DNA of 64,000 nucleotides from Setomelanomma holmii (lineage: Eukaryota > Ascomycota > Dothideomycetes > Pleosporales > Phaeosphaeriaceae). Every line of letters starts with the position of its first letter. Within the stretch, counting starts at the first letter, position 1. Under the pieces are notes generated by a model. It did no database searches and was not told where the DNA came from. It saw only the letters and a program-made list of their open reading frames with translations. A program made the translations under genes and the position numbers. This document shows, one piece after another, positions 52,761 through 64,000 of this stretch. The DNA lies in contig ML978200.1 of assembly GCA_010015745.1 (NCBI GenBank), positions 1-64,000 on the forward strand, in the 5' to 3' direction.

Positions 52761-54585
52761 AGCGAGTCGCCCACCTTGCCAAGCCCCTACCAAAATCTAC
52801 CGTCTCGCACTGTACAAAACGCAACTCTACGGTCCTCAATGGTACTCTACGGTGCTGCACAGTAGCTTAAATTAATCAGAGGTATCTCGTCTGCTTGTTT
52901 ACATGTGCGCGAGTTGTGCCCAGCCTCGCCGCAGCGTCCACAGCGTCTTTGAGCTGGCTCACTGCCCTCAGCACACGGGCTCTTCTTCGCCTTCCTTCCA
53001 TCACTACGCGCTGCAAACTCCTTCAAGGTAGTTAAGCGCACGCCCTCTTCAGCTGTAAGGGTCCCCTCTGCCTATATACGCTTTCTTTTGCGTGCTTTAC
53101 GGCGTGAGGCGGCCTTGTTGGCTGCTTGAAGCTCCTTGACTTGGTTGCGCATCAACACCAAGGAATGCGAGATCAGCTCAGCGCCTTTGGTGAGCCGATC
53201 AAGAGAGTCAACAATTGAAGTAGGCGAGCTACCTGCGTACCTCTGAATCCTCTCTCGAATCAGCTTTGATTGCGACCCAAACTCTAGGGTATTGCTTGGG
53301 GTTCTAGACACCCAATGAGCGTTGTCAACGGTGGGTGGTGTAGGCATACAAAGGCGGACGTCAAGCTTCGATACTACCGCCTCTGGATCAAGTGGAACCA
53401 AGCCAGCACCTTAAAAGCCTCTCTAGATATTGCTTTTAGTATTTGCGTCCTTGAAAGCAGCGATAAAGCAGGGCAAGAACTCAAGTTTGGTGATGTGGTT
53501 AATCTTGGTGCGCATTAGGTTCTTGGCTTGGCAGCTATACGCCTTCTTCAATGGCAAGAAACATCCCACATCAAGAGGTTGCAGGAGGTGCGCCAAGTGA
53601 GGAGGCATACAGAGAGTGATAATCTTGTTCTCCTTGCAGTACTGCTGGAAATCAAGCAAGTCGTGGCTCTCGTGGCCGTCGATAATGAGCAAACGTACTG
53701 TGCCAACAGTACGTTTTTTTGTATGAGCATCAAAGTGCTTCAGCCACTGCAGACTAAGCTCATTCGTCGTCCAGCCGTTCTTAGAGACTGCAATAACCCA
53801 ATCAGACGGTAGGTTCTCCTCCTGGCACCAGGCGGAGAGGTGGTTCTTGCCCTGGAAGATGACAAAGGGTGGGATTGCCCACCCAGTTGCATTGATACCC
53901 TGGATCACCGTAGTCCACTCTCGATTACCCTGCTGTACCGTCTTCGGCCGTCCTCGACGCTCAGAGCCTGTGACTACTGCTCCAGTCGTAACCACGCCCA
54001 TCATGAAGCCAGACTCATCAAAGTTGTAGGTATCCTCATCAAGGATACCGTGCTTGGCTTTCGTGTTCTCCACAAGCTTGAACCAGCCTCATACAGCCTC
54101 AGGATCCTCGCAGAGAGCTCTCTTGTAGTCGTACTTGCGATTGAACTTGACTTGCAGCTCATCGCAACGTTTGACGAAGTTTCTAGCCCAGCAGACGCCC
54201 ACTTCCCGTTGGCCACGCTCCTTGCGCAGTAGATCAGCCATATCCTTCACAGCATCAAGCTGGGGTGGAAATCTTCGCGCGTCAAGGTCGAGTATATGCT
54301 GAACAATCACCTCCTCCTCAGTTGGACAAAGACTTGCTGAGTTGGGCATGCAATCGCGTCTAAATTGCTTTCCAGCGCGTTGGTCAGCAAGCGTCTTTTG
54401 AGGGACCTCGTAGATATCGGCAGCGCGTCGTTTAAAGAGATTCGCGTCTTGTTTGATAGCTAAAAGCGCAAGCTGCAATCAGGCCTCCTTTAAAGCCGGT
54501 AACTTGTTGTGTTGTAGAGTCATCGCGTCTCTACTGTGCGAGACGGTAGATTTTGGTGGGGGCTTGGCAAGGTGGGCGACTCGCT
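52761..54585 (-). mobile_element. Fot1-like DNA transposon with 50-bp inverted repeats
   Basis: The inverted repeats are 52761-52810 and 54536-54585, identical except for one C/T difference (CCCCTACC against CCCCCACC). A further 13-bp pair (52750-52762, and CTTATCAAGTACG ending about 54613) lies outside them, displaced on the right by an 18-bp insert. The element contains one transposase gene on the minus strand and is about 1.8 kb, the usual size for Fot1/pogo elements. Confidence 0.85.
52847..54523 (-). pseudogene. RIP-damaged Fot1-like DDE transposase
   Basis: Starts at ATG 54523 (MTLQHNKLPALKEA) and ends at 52847. In-frame blocks: HTH region (LFKRRAADIYEVPQKTLADQ), NFDESGF (first Asp), LLIIDGHESH (second), HLAHLLQPLDVGCF (third), and a C-terminal CCHC zinc knuckle CGRCGEAGHNSRTC. 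Five or more in-frame stops interrupt the same frame. At positions where related proteins have Arg or Gln the codons are now TGA or TAG/TAA (for example after EDPEAV and after AFKDANTKSNI). This is the CGA to TGA and CAG to TAG pattern of repeat-induced point mutation; no frameshift is needed to read the whole protein. Confidence 0.85.
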
Positions 54586-54782
54586 TGTCTGGGCTACTGG
54601 CTTATCAAGTACGTTACCTAAGTCTTATTACTTTAAAGTATAGTCTACTACTACTCTATACTCTAGCTAACGTAAGCCTTTACCTACGTGCGCTGTATCT
54701 ACTTATTAGTATTAAAAAGAAGTAGTTTAGCGCGAGCTATACGTTAGACGTACTCTCTGCTTCAAAGCGCGTTGCAGATAAC

Positions 54783-55131
54783 TGTTACGAACAACGGAAG
54801 GACTCTACTGCACGAGACAAACGGTGCAACCAAGTCACGTGACTTGAGGTCCCGCCAAGTCCCTACAGCCCCGGACACCATACCCTCCCCGGACACCAGA
54901 GCACACCTGGGATACGACTTAGTATATAGACAGCCACGATACGCTCTTACAGTGGATCGTGTTCAACTTCATATTAGCAATCAATCATTGTTCTCACGAA
55001 CCCAATACTCTTTTCAGACGCACCATCGTACTGTCTTAGTATTACCGATCCCTCTCGAACTCACTAACTCCCCGAGAACCAACCGCTAGACCCAATACAG
55101 GTATCCTCCTGTACAGGCCTTCACAAGCCTG
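54783..55131. repeat. Possible solo LTR fragment
   Basis: TGTTACGAACAACGGAAGG at 54783 and the compact GTACAGG/CCTGTAC words near 55110-55133, with a TATATAG box at about 54922, resemble a fungal LTR. No TG...CA end pair or target duplication was established, and the 3' end may have been cut by the MULE insertion. Confidence 0.3.
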
Positions 55132-55139
55132 TACTTAAA

Positions 55140-58100
55140 GGCAAAAGATAAACGGAGATACCAAAAAGATATTCGGTTGGGCGAAAAATTAGACTATACG
55201 CTAGTCCTGCAGTCTATTTTTTAGCGTAAAATCTCGAAATCCTAGGCTGCATCTCAAGTTCCGTGAGAGCTTCTGTTATTCTGCCCGAGATGGAGCAATT
55301 TTGCCGCCATCCCTAAAGCGATCGCCCACATCGCCCATCTCCCATATACTTCACCCGCCACCTACACAACGCAACAACTACATGTTCAAATTACTTGAAA
55401 CTTACAATACAGTGTCGCATATACCTATACAGCCTTCAATTAAATTATCAACTTTGTTAGTAGTGTAGTTGTAGAGCTACGTTGTGGTGTTGTGAATACA
55501 CCACAGGGAAGATGATGATCGCCGAATCCAAAACCACCCCCTATCACGCTTTCTTCTTGCCCACACTACCTGCCTTTGCCGGAGGAGCCTTGCTACGAGT
55601 TCCATAGGTTAACTTGATGCCCTGGTGTCGTTTTGAGGTAGGAGGAGCATCGAATTCTTCATCAGAACTGCGGTTTTCTTCCTCCTCTTCCTCAGAACTC
55701 TCCTCATCACCAGAACAGATGTCAATGATCTCCTTATCCACCTTCTTCTGCAGTGCGGCTATCTGTTGCTGCAAGCCGCCCATCTCCTGTTGTAGGACTT
55801 TTTGAAACCAGGTCATCATGCTGCTGTCAAGGGAAGGCGGTGGGTGAGATTCCACTACTTCCTCTTCCTCAGTGACCGTTGTAGTGACCTTGCGCTTCTT
55901 AACCTACGTCTTTCGGGCAGACTGAGATGCTGGAGTCGCTACTGATGATGGCGTACGGACCTCTGCTTGTTGTGAAGCAGTGTACTCCCATCCAGATGGG
56001 TCTCGCGGCTCAAGTGGGAGACGTTTACCGTTCTTGGGCTTAGGTAGTTGCTTAGTAGTACTACCCTTAGGGCGACCTTTGGCCTTGATCTTGAGAGGAT
56101 CAAGAGGTCGAAAGACATGCGTGTCGACGTTGTAAGGCAGGCCTTTCGCGCGAGGTGGGTCAAGAACCCAATGCTGGTCAACCTGTGAGAGCTTTACGTA
56201 GTAGAGCACGTCGTCCCTCTGCAATGCAGTACGTTTCTCAGCTATCTTGTCATGTAGGAAATGCTTGCAAGGCAGTCTCCACTTCGCCGTGAATGCTCCA
56301 GTACATGCCTCGCCCTCGTTGTAATCGTGCGCCTTCGCTAACTTAAGCTGCTCTTTAAGCAGGCGGAGTGCCTTGTGTGATACAACACGCTTAAAAAGGT
56401 CAAACTCAGCGTCGTTAGCATCCGTTGGAACCCTCCCAGAACTGCTAGCAGTGGTTGCTGCATACTCATTGAGCTGATCATGCATCATAGTATGGATATC
56501 CTTCACCACGTGAAGCAGGTGGCTCTGCCCACCGAATGTGAGCCGCGCTTTGATCCGATGATGAGAACCCTCAACTCGAGAGGTAACACGAATGCCAAAG
56601 TCGGGTATATAGCGGCAGAAGCACTCTGCCCACTCCTCGTAGTGCGGCAACTGCTCCTTCTCGATGTAAGAAAGCAGTGCTGGGTGTGCCTCGTACTCCT
56701 TGATCATGCTCATCCAGTCAGCCCAGAACATCTTCTGAGTGGGTTGTGACACAAGCTGATGCCACCGCTGCATGAAACCATCTCGCTCATCATCAAGCTT
56801 AGCCTTCTCTTCATCGGTGTGGTGCTTAGAGATCTCAAAGGTAAGCATAGCTTGCTTGAGAACGTTCTGGTTGATGTGCCAAAGGCATCGACGCTGTGGA
56901 ACCTTAGGGTAACAAGCAGTAAGGGCGGACTTGAGAGCGTCGTCGTGATCAGTAACAAAGCAACTTGGAGTGATCTTAAGGTACTCAAAGAACTCGTACA
57001 TAGTGCTGATATGCCATCCGTAATGCGTAACGTCCTCTCCTCCCATAAACCAAAGCACACATCATAGACTGTGTGATAGCAAGTGACACTAACAACATGC
57101 AACAAGGGCATGTTAAACTGGTTGTTCTTATACGTTGCGTCAATCTGCATAACGTCGGGGTTCTCTTTAATAATCCCAAAGGTATGTGGGTGTGCAAAGA
57201 AGAGGTTGCGTACATGTCCTTCGCCATCGTACTCTGTTCAGTACTAGTACTTGGATGCCTGGCCACTATTATCCTCATTGACTTTAAACTCCTCAAGGAG
57301 CTCAATGAGTGCAACGATCATACTGCGACCGCCAATTTTAGCTCTCTGGAGCTTAGCGACTTCATTCTTGACGTCAAAGAGGCGAAGGTCTTCACCGACA
57401 GTGAGCAGATAGCCAAGGATCTTAGAGGCAGTGTCATTCTGCTTCTATTGGGTCTCGATGATCTGGCGGACAGTACGATCGCGCTGACGGTGCTGAGAAA
57501 ATGCGAGATGGCTGAGAGCACATTGGTGATTGTGATGAGGCACTGTAACTTCGAAGAACCAACCAATTTCAGCCTTCTCAGGGTTAATACCATAGGTACA
57601 CTTGGCTTGCCATTCACACCTAGTCATCTTGGAGGAGGTCTGTGGACGCTTTCCCGTGCCAGTCTTCGTGTACTTCCTACCACAGGCACAGCGCAGTGTG
57701 AAAGAGCACACATACTTGTCCTTGTTCTTGCGTGAAGGCTTATAGTAGTTTGTACCAGAGATGCTGCAGGCGAAGCCTTTGTGCATGTAGAAACTATTTA
57801 CCGCGTTTTTCATCTCGTGATAGTCTTGAATAGCGAAGTGTTTCGGTGGCTGTGAGTCAGTACAAGGTACCCATCAAGCGCTGGGGTTGTTAGGGTCGAA
57901 TTCCCCTAGCAAATCGTCGAAATCGGCCATTTTAGGTAAGTTGAGAAGGCTTGTAGAGAGGAGCGCATCTAGAAAAATTTTATACGCGTTCTGAGATTGT
58001 TGTGGGCGCAATAGCAAGCTTGCTAAGATTGAAGCTGTGACGCTCTCAGGACCCCAAACGCACATATCTTTGTCTACAGGAGGTCGGCAACCTCGAACCT

Positions 58101-58514
58101 AGCACCGTTGGAATCGCCGTAATCTACTCTACAATCCTGTCCCCAAGTCTGACATAGTCTGAGGCCTGCGTGGTGTTGCAGCACGGCTGCAACGTTTATA
58201 CCGAGTTGGTGTTCCGGCCCCACAGTCGGCAGTTGGGCTTTTAGGCAAAAGCTCCGACTAGCGTGCACAGAGCTCCCCTATTAAAAATCGGATAGAGCAG
58301 CATCACTTTGAGAATAGGTGAAGACAGAGAGGAAGTGGTGATGTAGGAGAGGTATTTCATCTCAAGTTTTGGTGTTCGTGTGGGGCGGCGAAAACAGTTG
58401 CCGCAGGCTGCAGCTTGTGTGGTTGGCTGTCTCAGCAGGCGCTACTCTACTAGCGTACACTCTAATTTTTCGCCCAACCGAATATCTTTTTGGTATCTCC
58501 GTTTACCTTTTGCC
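55140..58514 (-). mobile_element. MULE (Mutator-like, Hop-type) transposon, 3.4 kb
   Basis: The ends at 55140-55205 and about 58450-58514 are inverted repeats of about 65 bp with few mismatches, starting GGCAAAAG. The same 8-bp word TACTTAAA stands directly outside both ends (55132-55139 and 58515-58522), a target-site duplication of the size made by Mutator-like transposases. It carries a decayed MULE transposase on the minus strand. It inserted into the older outer element. Confidence 0.9.
55544..57930 (-). pseudogene. RIP-damaged MULE transposase
   Basis: Starts at ATG 57930 (MADFDDLLGEFDPNNPSA), followed at once by TGA where Arg is likely. Then a FAR1/WRKY-GCM1-like N-terminal zinc region (CSFTLRCACGRKY, CEWQAKCTYG, and HHNHQCALSHLAF), VMQIDATYKNNQFNMPLLHV (first catalytic Asp), CFVTDHDDALKSAL (second Asp), a helical domain, and a SWIM-like Cys/His motif (ACTGAFTAKWRLPCKHF). 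The tail is an acidic coiled coil (LQQQIAALQKKVDKEI, then EESSEEEEEE) after another TAG. Stops at IETQ, SKY-Y and ARKT fit CAG/TGG to TAG changes. One frame carries the whole protein, so point mutation, not indels, killed it. Confidence 0.85.
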
Positions 58515-58709
58515 TACTTAAAGGCGTTGATCGCGTAAGAGATGCTTACAACGTAGTATAGATAGAGGACTTATTGCAGGTTAGATAGGTAAAAGACAAC
58601 AAGGTGGCGCGTCAGACTTATGCGCAACACAAGAGCATTGATTACTATACAGAAATATAGAGGATTTAATGTAATCAAATCTGTAGGGCGTTCTAGCGCA
58701 AGCCTCCAC

Positions 58710-58760
58710 ACCCCTGTTGCCCGGGACCCACCTACAAAACTTATGCCTGATACCACAGTA
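58710..58760 (-). repeat. Right 51-bp terminal inverted repeat
   Basis: Partner of 52455-52505; flanked by TA. Confidence 0.85.
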
Positions 58761-60735
58761 GATAGAAAGGGTCCGTCCACTGTGTGGCATTATTGTGGAG
58801 TCATGTGGATCTGGACCGCATCGGACCGCATCGGCAGATGTCCGTCGCCTTAGCGAGAATCTGTCCAGAAACCAGGCGGTCGGTGATGAGGATGAGATGG
58901 TGAGATCGCGATCGATTGCCTAAGGTTTTGTAGGCTGAGAGCGCTGAAATGAACCACCGCATTTCCAGTAAATATCTTCTGTCAAGCTATTCCGCATCAT
59001 CTGGTTCGGCAAACATCTTCCTCCGGATAGATATACGAGCCGTTTCCTAGACTCTCATGACGAAGACGCATCGACAGTGACACGGCAGTGCCTTCGACAA
59101 CATTGCGATCCTTGCCATCGAGACCTGAGTCTTGAAAGATGTGAGAAAGTGGTACCAGCTTCGCTTGCTGTGGTCATATGGTGCACTCCTCGGAAGCGGT
59201 CCTTTAATATGCATTGTGCACTGTTCGCAATCCTGGAGAGATGTAGTGTCAGCACAGCCTGGTATGGAGAACAGTAATGCTGGACCGTACTCAGGCACAC
59301 TTCGGTCGGATACCCGATGGCGTAAGCAGCTGCGTTGTGACACGTGTAGCTCATTTCGACACTCCTGCATACTCTGTCAGCGGCTAGCTTGTTTTCCGTG
59401 ACATGGATGTCGGGGAAGCGGGCGTCGCCTTCGAACGTCTCAACCAACATCGAACCATATTTGCAGCGTATCATTCATCGTAAAAGGATCTCAATCGCAG
59501 TAATCAGAAGCATGGTAGTAGAAACTGGTCCACTTCTAGGTAGTCATTACTGCGCCCAGTGCGTCGACTCATGTTATTGACTCCACAGAACAACTGCTGT
59601 GTATGACCAATGTACTAAAATCAACAGCGGATGTTCTCAAAGTACCTCACAAGGCCAAGTGATGCTACAAGTTCTGCACGGGCGCAGAGACGTTCGAGGA
59701 CATGGTAGCAAGACGAGACAGCTGCGAAAGCAAATATGGCGCTGCCTGACATCAGAAACGCCCGTCGCACGAGCGCTCCACATTTCAACTGAGTGTATCA
59801 CACGCATGACATGTGCATGGCGAGGTGGGTCTGCTCTGCAGTGATCGGTGAGGGGTTACGTTCGGATGCACGTCGAAGTGCCGCCGTGACAGGTTGTGCA
59901 TAAAGCGGCGCTTCAATACTGGACGAGGCCCCGCGTAATCGCTGTCCTCGAAGGTCGCATATTGCGAGGAACGAGATACTCTATTAAAGTACCCTCACTG
60001 AAGCGTGGAGGTCGTTTAATCAGTGAGGGGAAGTGGTCCACCATCACCTTTGACATGTTACGCAGCAGCAGTTCAACCGTTGTGAAGTTCCTTTGCCCCG
60101 GAATTGTAGAGCTGTCAAAGTTGCAGTAGTGAGGTTTCGCGCTTCGGCATCGTCTGCGTGATCGTTGGCGAAGGTACCGGATATGGGATTCCGTGGCGTT
60201 CCTCAGCTCGAATGGACACGGCAGGATGCGCCGCGACGTTTCAACGTCTTCTGGCCCCAATCGAGAGGCTTCTGCGACCTGGTTGAAGTCACCGAGCATC
60301 AGCTTGGTGGCTGAGTAGTAAAGTCGAAGTAGGTTGGGATTGAAAGCTGAGCGCTTTGGAAGAAGCGAGCAGTCACAGCCACGTCATCTTCAAGACGGAG
60401 AAAGATCGACCCAGATAGTCACATGATGTAGCGGAGTGCAGCCTATGGAGACATTGATGAAGTGCTTGTCATTGTGTTGGCAAAGAATACCGTTCGAGGC
60501 ATTCAGACTAGCTACAGCTACGCTATGCAAAAAAAAAACTTCCGTTATTGGGATGTGCATTCGGTCAATTCTTAGTAGGACCAAAGCGATCAAGGCATAG
60601 CCTCAAGATAGAACAATACAGTTCAGAACGTACAGACCGAAAATTACAACAAGTATGCTGCCCTTGTGAGGCATACGGCTTGGCGGCAAGGGTCCCTGAC
60701 TGCCTCTGCCCCCACCGGCATCGATACCCACCTCA
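58761..60735. other. Intergenic, right border of the transposon island
   Basis: About 2 kb without a supported gene. Minus-strand frames of 139 (59055-59474) and 128 codons (59913-60299) have no recognised domain. An A9 run lies near 60529. The right part is the 3' flank of the forkhead gene. Confidence 0.4.
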
Positions 60736-62330
60736 TCAACCTGCATATTCTTGATACACCGTGTCGTCGAGAACGCCCGGAGCGTCCAGGCTCAAGTGCT
60801 CATCCCATCCACCCTGAGCCTCTGGCGTCCGCGGCTCATCTGCTGTAGGACTAGGCGAGTTTGTGAAGAGCGGCTCGCTTGGATTTTGGTCAAGCACATA
60901 CGCCGATTCTCCCATTGGCAGACCGTGCATCATTGGCGGTCCGTTGTAGGGCCGCGATGAGGCGAAAAGGTCAAGACCATTGTTCATCATTGGGCTGCCG
61001 AAATCTAGTCCATGGTTGTGCTTGGTGTTGTACGCGAAGTCATCGTCTGACTCGTAGTAAGGCGACGGAGGGTATGGCATAACAGTATCGGGATGGTAAC
61101 TGGGGTCGAAGGCAGCTGGGACGGACCGTGAGATGTACGGCTCGTTTCTGCAGTGCTCATACATACGTCTTGATCGACGAAGATTGGCTGAGCGGCGTGC
61201 TGCTTGACCGCCTTTCGCGCCAGACGCTTGGCGTTGGGGTTGAGGTTGGTGATTGCGGTGACCACGTTTATTGGGCTGCTTGCTTCGATAGCGGGTGGTT
61301 GACTTGACACCTTCGCGCAGGGCTTCTTCAGTCAGACGCCACATGAAGCCTTTGCGTGACTCCTCGCAGGGCTGGTCTACCTTTTCGAAAGCCTATCAAG
61401 ATGTTAGAGAAGCTCGTTAGCGGAGAGATCTGAAGCGTGTACCCCATTCATTGAAAGGTTATGCCGGATGCTGTTCTGCCATCCTTTGGTTTCGGATGCC
61501 GATGCTTTGTCAGTGTATTTCCTGAACCAGTCGTAAATGTCGCGTAGTATCATGGTATGGTTATCGGCCTCTAAGAGGGCCTTGTAGATGAGCTGTGCAT
61601 ACGGCTGTTCCTTGTCTATAACACTGAAATCGCCGCTACCAAGATCGTGAGAATACTTTTGTGGGTCGTCGTTCGGTGTTGAGGCTCGTGTTAGGTCAGA
61701 ATAAGGACTGCGATAGTCACTGTTGTCCTCATATTTGATATGCGCACCATAATGGTGCTCGTAATCATCATTCGCCCCTGGATCCGAGAGAGAGGAGACA
61801 TCGTGATGCTTTGCAGGGTCGATCTGGTACGCTGCTGGTGGATATGCATCTGACATGCTGACTTCCCTGGGCAATCCGGTGAGATCAAGGCCAGCAAAGG
61901 ATCGCGGACAGCTTGATGTGGGGTACTGCGGAGTGTACGCTAGGTTGAAGTTGTCGTCGTAGGTCATGCCGTTCTGGACGTAAGGATAGAAGCCTTCTGA
62001 AGAGGAAGTGATCGGATCATGAACTTGATAATCTGCACGGTTCTGACTGACGCTGAAGGCGTTTGGAGCAGCCCACTGCATGGACTCTGGTTCGTCGAGG
62101 CTCATGGCTGTTGGCGAGGCCTGCTTAGTTTGAAATGGGGCAAATTCGAGTTTGGTATTCGCGGTGAACGAGGTTTGCAAGAACGAGGTTGGGGGAGTAG
62201 AAGATAGTGGGTCCTGGGCTTGAGGCGGTGGCGATGCACAGAATACGTCTCTGGAGGACCGGGAGCCGCCTCCGAGGCCGCCAACAAGATCCATGGAGAG
62301 CGGCATCTGGGGCGACGGTGGATGTGGCAT
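60736..62330 (-). CDS. Forkhead-box transcription factor
   Basis: Exon 1 62330-61443 and exon 2 61392-60736 with a 50-nt intron close to 514 residues; ATG 62330 (MPHPPSPQMPLSMDLVGG). The forkhead domain spans the intron: EQPYAQLIYKALLEADNH, MILRDIYDWFRKYTD, KGWQNSIRHNLSMNG (recognition helix H3), AFEKVDQPCEESRKGFMWRL (wing). The N-terminal 230 residues are Ser/Pro-rich and the C-terminus has a basic region followed by an acidic, Pro-rich tail, as in fungal Fkh/Sep1/Fhl-like regulators. The exact orthologue is not assigned. About 1.3 kb of upstream sequence separates it from cactin. Confidence 0.9.
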
Positions 62331-63635
62331 ACTTGTTGAGCTGTCGAATTTTGATAAGCTCAAAGAGTATGAGTAGCGAGCGTATGGATGTAGACTACGC
62401 AATATCGCGCGACAACACTGCCTGTGAAACCAAAGGATTAACAAGACCAAGATAGGACAGACGATCTGGAGCGATGCCAGAACAAGTGAAGCGACCGTTG
62501 AGACATTTAGATGATCCGACAGCCCCCATGGACGGGGATTGGGTGGAGAGAGCTCTCATTGTCACCCGGGTGCCTGCCGCTATGCACATGCAGGCTAGGC
62601 GCAGTTGCTCTCCAGAATGGCAAACAAGAATTCGACAGATCTGATGTAGAGAAGCAGAGGCCACCAAGACAACTACTGGGCTGTGTCACGAGGGCAGATA
62701 CCGGACATTTCATTGCTTCCCAGCCCGAGCAGAGCCAAGGTGCTTGTAGTAACTGCAACATCCCTGGTCGTAATTGTGGCACAGGATGTCATGTCGTCCA
62801 TTTGGGGCGGTAGTGCAATGGCAGTGGCAGACGGGTTGGTGCATAGTGCCCAGACCACCTTGCAACACTGAGAAGCGCATCATCTAGAGCGGAAGGTCGC
62901 CTTGTCTCCCGTCTTCCATGCATGACTTCCAGAAAAAGACAACGAAAGCCGTTGCGTGTACGGTGACGGAGCCTGAAAGCACGGGCTGGCACAGTCTTCA
63001 AAGTTCAGCGAAAACAAAGAGTATTCGAGACAAGCTGCATGGTGGGCCAGTAAGCCTCTACAAGTGAGCCGTCAAGTTCACGTGCAAACAATCCCAAAGA
63101 GGTGAATTAGCGGCTAGAAGGCGGGAGCGCGGACATCCAACCAGACGCAATCTGCGTGCAACGATACAGAAACGAGCAACCGTTTGGGTCAGGCCCACTG
63201 CAGCATGTAGCACAGTCCTTTCTTTGCAGCCTTACACTCCGGTGAAGCTTTGTTACAATGAGCCCGCAGCAGCGGTTGATTGTTCGTGATTGGCTGGAGA
63301 ATGGTAAGGTTGTCCGACACCGCTCAACCAGATCGATACACCGCTAGCAGTGACAGGAGTGACAACACGCACACACGGCGATGAGCAGCGTGGTTGGCAG
63401 ATTCACTTGGTTGGTGAGGCTGCCGAACGTCACCGCCACGACAGTCGTGGCCACGGCTTATCGCTTGATCGAAAGAGAAGGACATCCTTTGTGTAATGGT
63501 CTTCCTATTGCGACGACGGCTATGAATGTACGAGCCTCGTGTTGTCTTCCAAGTGCAGCAACCGATCATGGTGGAGTGTAGGTAGAGTCCAGATCCAGGT
63601 GGCGCACTAGTGTTCTATCCGTCGCGTGATGAGAA
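62331..63635. other. Forkhead upstream region
   Basis: 1.3 kb between the forkhead start and the cactin 3' end. No gene is supported. Long upstream regions are common for fungal developmental regulators. Confidence 0.5.
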
Positions 63636-64000
63636 CTATTTTCGGTAGTAAATCTATGCCATGTCAGGTCGAGCTCTTTTAGGTCTGTAGTGCAATTCGT
63701 ACCTTCTTGAACTGGAAGTGGAGCTGAAGAATGCCCTATGTCGTCGTGTCAGCTATCTGAAGCCAAGCAGGGTCCACACTAGCGCAACGGCTACTGTGGG
63801 GTGTCAGGACATACCTTGTCGAAGCTACTCTTGAACCCGCGCTCTCTTTTGGCGCTGTAGTCCCACTCCTTGTCGATGATGCGGAAGGCAACATCCTCGT
63901 AGGGCGGCCCGGCGACGAACCGAATCAGGCACGTGTCGTCTTCACCGGCTGGGGCGAAGGACTGTCCGCGCTTGCGGCCGTTCTCGCGCTCGATCTTGTA
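63636..64000 (-). CDS. cactin: Cactin, C-terminal part (runs off the window)
   Basis: Minus-strand exons from the window edge: 64000-63815, 63735-63703 (33 nt) and 63653-63636 (18 nt), with introns of 79 and 49 nt. The product reads YKIERENGRKRGQSFAPAGE, FVAGPPYEDVAFRIIDKEW, DYSAKRERGFKSSFDK, then the 11-residue exon GILQLHFQFKK and the final IYYRK stop. This is the near-invariant C-terminal domain of cactin, a spliceosome-associated protein needed for efficient pre-mRNA splicing. The last coding exon of only five codons plus stop is easily missed: reading through its intron donor gives VRIALQT and a false stop at 63679. The 5' part lies beyond the window. Confidence 0.93.

Larger units (their letters stand above)
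52455..58760. mobile_element. Outer inverted-repeat element hosting nested transposons
   Basis: The segments 52455-52505 and 58710-58760 are 51-bp inverted repeats with about one mismatch. Each starts with TA, and TACTGTGGTATCAGGCATAA lies at the left tip, as expected for a TA-inserting DNA element. Between them sit a complete Fot1-like element and a complete MULE, each with its own ends. What remains of the outer element is non-coding and AT-rich. Either a non-autonomous element was the landing site, or one larger element collected insertions. Confidence 0.75.

Noticed and set aside
59055..60299. Minus-strand frames of 139 and 128 codons near the transposon island
   Set aside because: No domain, no joining intron and no consistent composition.

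Overview
The window looks like nuclear DNA of a filamentous ascomycete, most likely a plant-associated Dothideomycete (Mycosphaerella-like). The reasons are short 45-85 nt introns with GTAAGT/GTATGT-like donors, families typical of these fungi (Zn2Cys6 regulators, LPxEIR F-box-like proteins, ULD_2 proteins, Crh transglycosidases), pectin- and hemicellulose-active secreted enzymes, and RIP-like C-to-T (CpA to TpA) nonsense mutations in transposons. The organism call is inference; no marker gene settles it.

Layout. 0.7-2.5 kb: a broken pogo/Fot1-type transposon with inverted ends. 3.8-17.2 kb: intact host genes, namely a ULD_2/zinc protein, two diverged paralogues of an unnamed family, a protein of unknown function, an F-box-like protein, a RING protein and a conserved membrane-anchored protein. 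17.7-23.2 kb: a degenerate M43B metalloprotease, two F-box-like paralogues (the first broken), a Cys-rich minus-strand gene remnant, and an assembly gap inside an inverted repeat. 24.4-25.8 kb: an intact GPI-anchored Crh/GH16 cell-wall transglycosidase.

26.9-35.8 kb is the most striking part. It is a complete-looking catabolic cluster in which every gene is broken: Zn2Cys6 regulator, AtuA-like (DUF1446) protein, NtaA/DszA-type FMN monooxygenase, flavin reductase, NCS1 permease and alpha/beta hydrolase. Further pseudogenes follow: an F-box-like gene (36 kb), a CYP61/ERG5-like sterol C-22 desaturase copy (42-43.5 kb) and a MUP1-like methionine permease (44.8-46.6 kb). Between them sit intact genes: pectin methylesterase, a Zn2Cys6 regulator, a small Cys-containing protein, a GH28 polygalacturonase and a GH43 glycosidase. 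The secreted enzymes would act together on pectin and arabinoxylan in plant walls.

52.45-58.76 kb is a nested transposon island: 51-bp outer inverted repeats enclose a Fot1-like element with its own 50-bp ends and a MULE (Hop-like) element with about 65-bp ends and an 8-bp target duplication. The right end returns to conserved housekeeping genes: a forkhead transcription factor and the 3' end of cactin.

Most of the broken genes are spliced and were reconstructed by hand from reading frames and splice sites. Sequencing error could explain single frameshifts, but not the several independent lesions seen in most of them.
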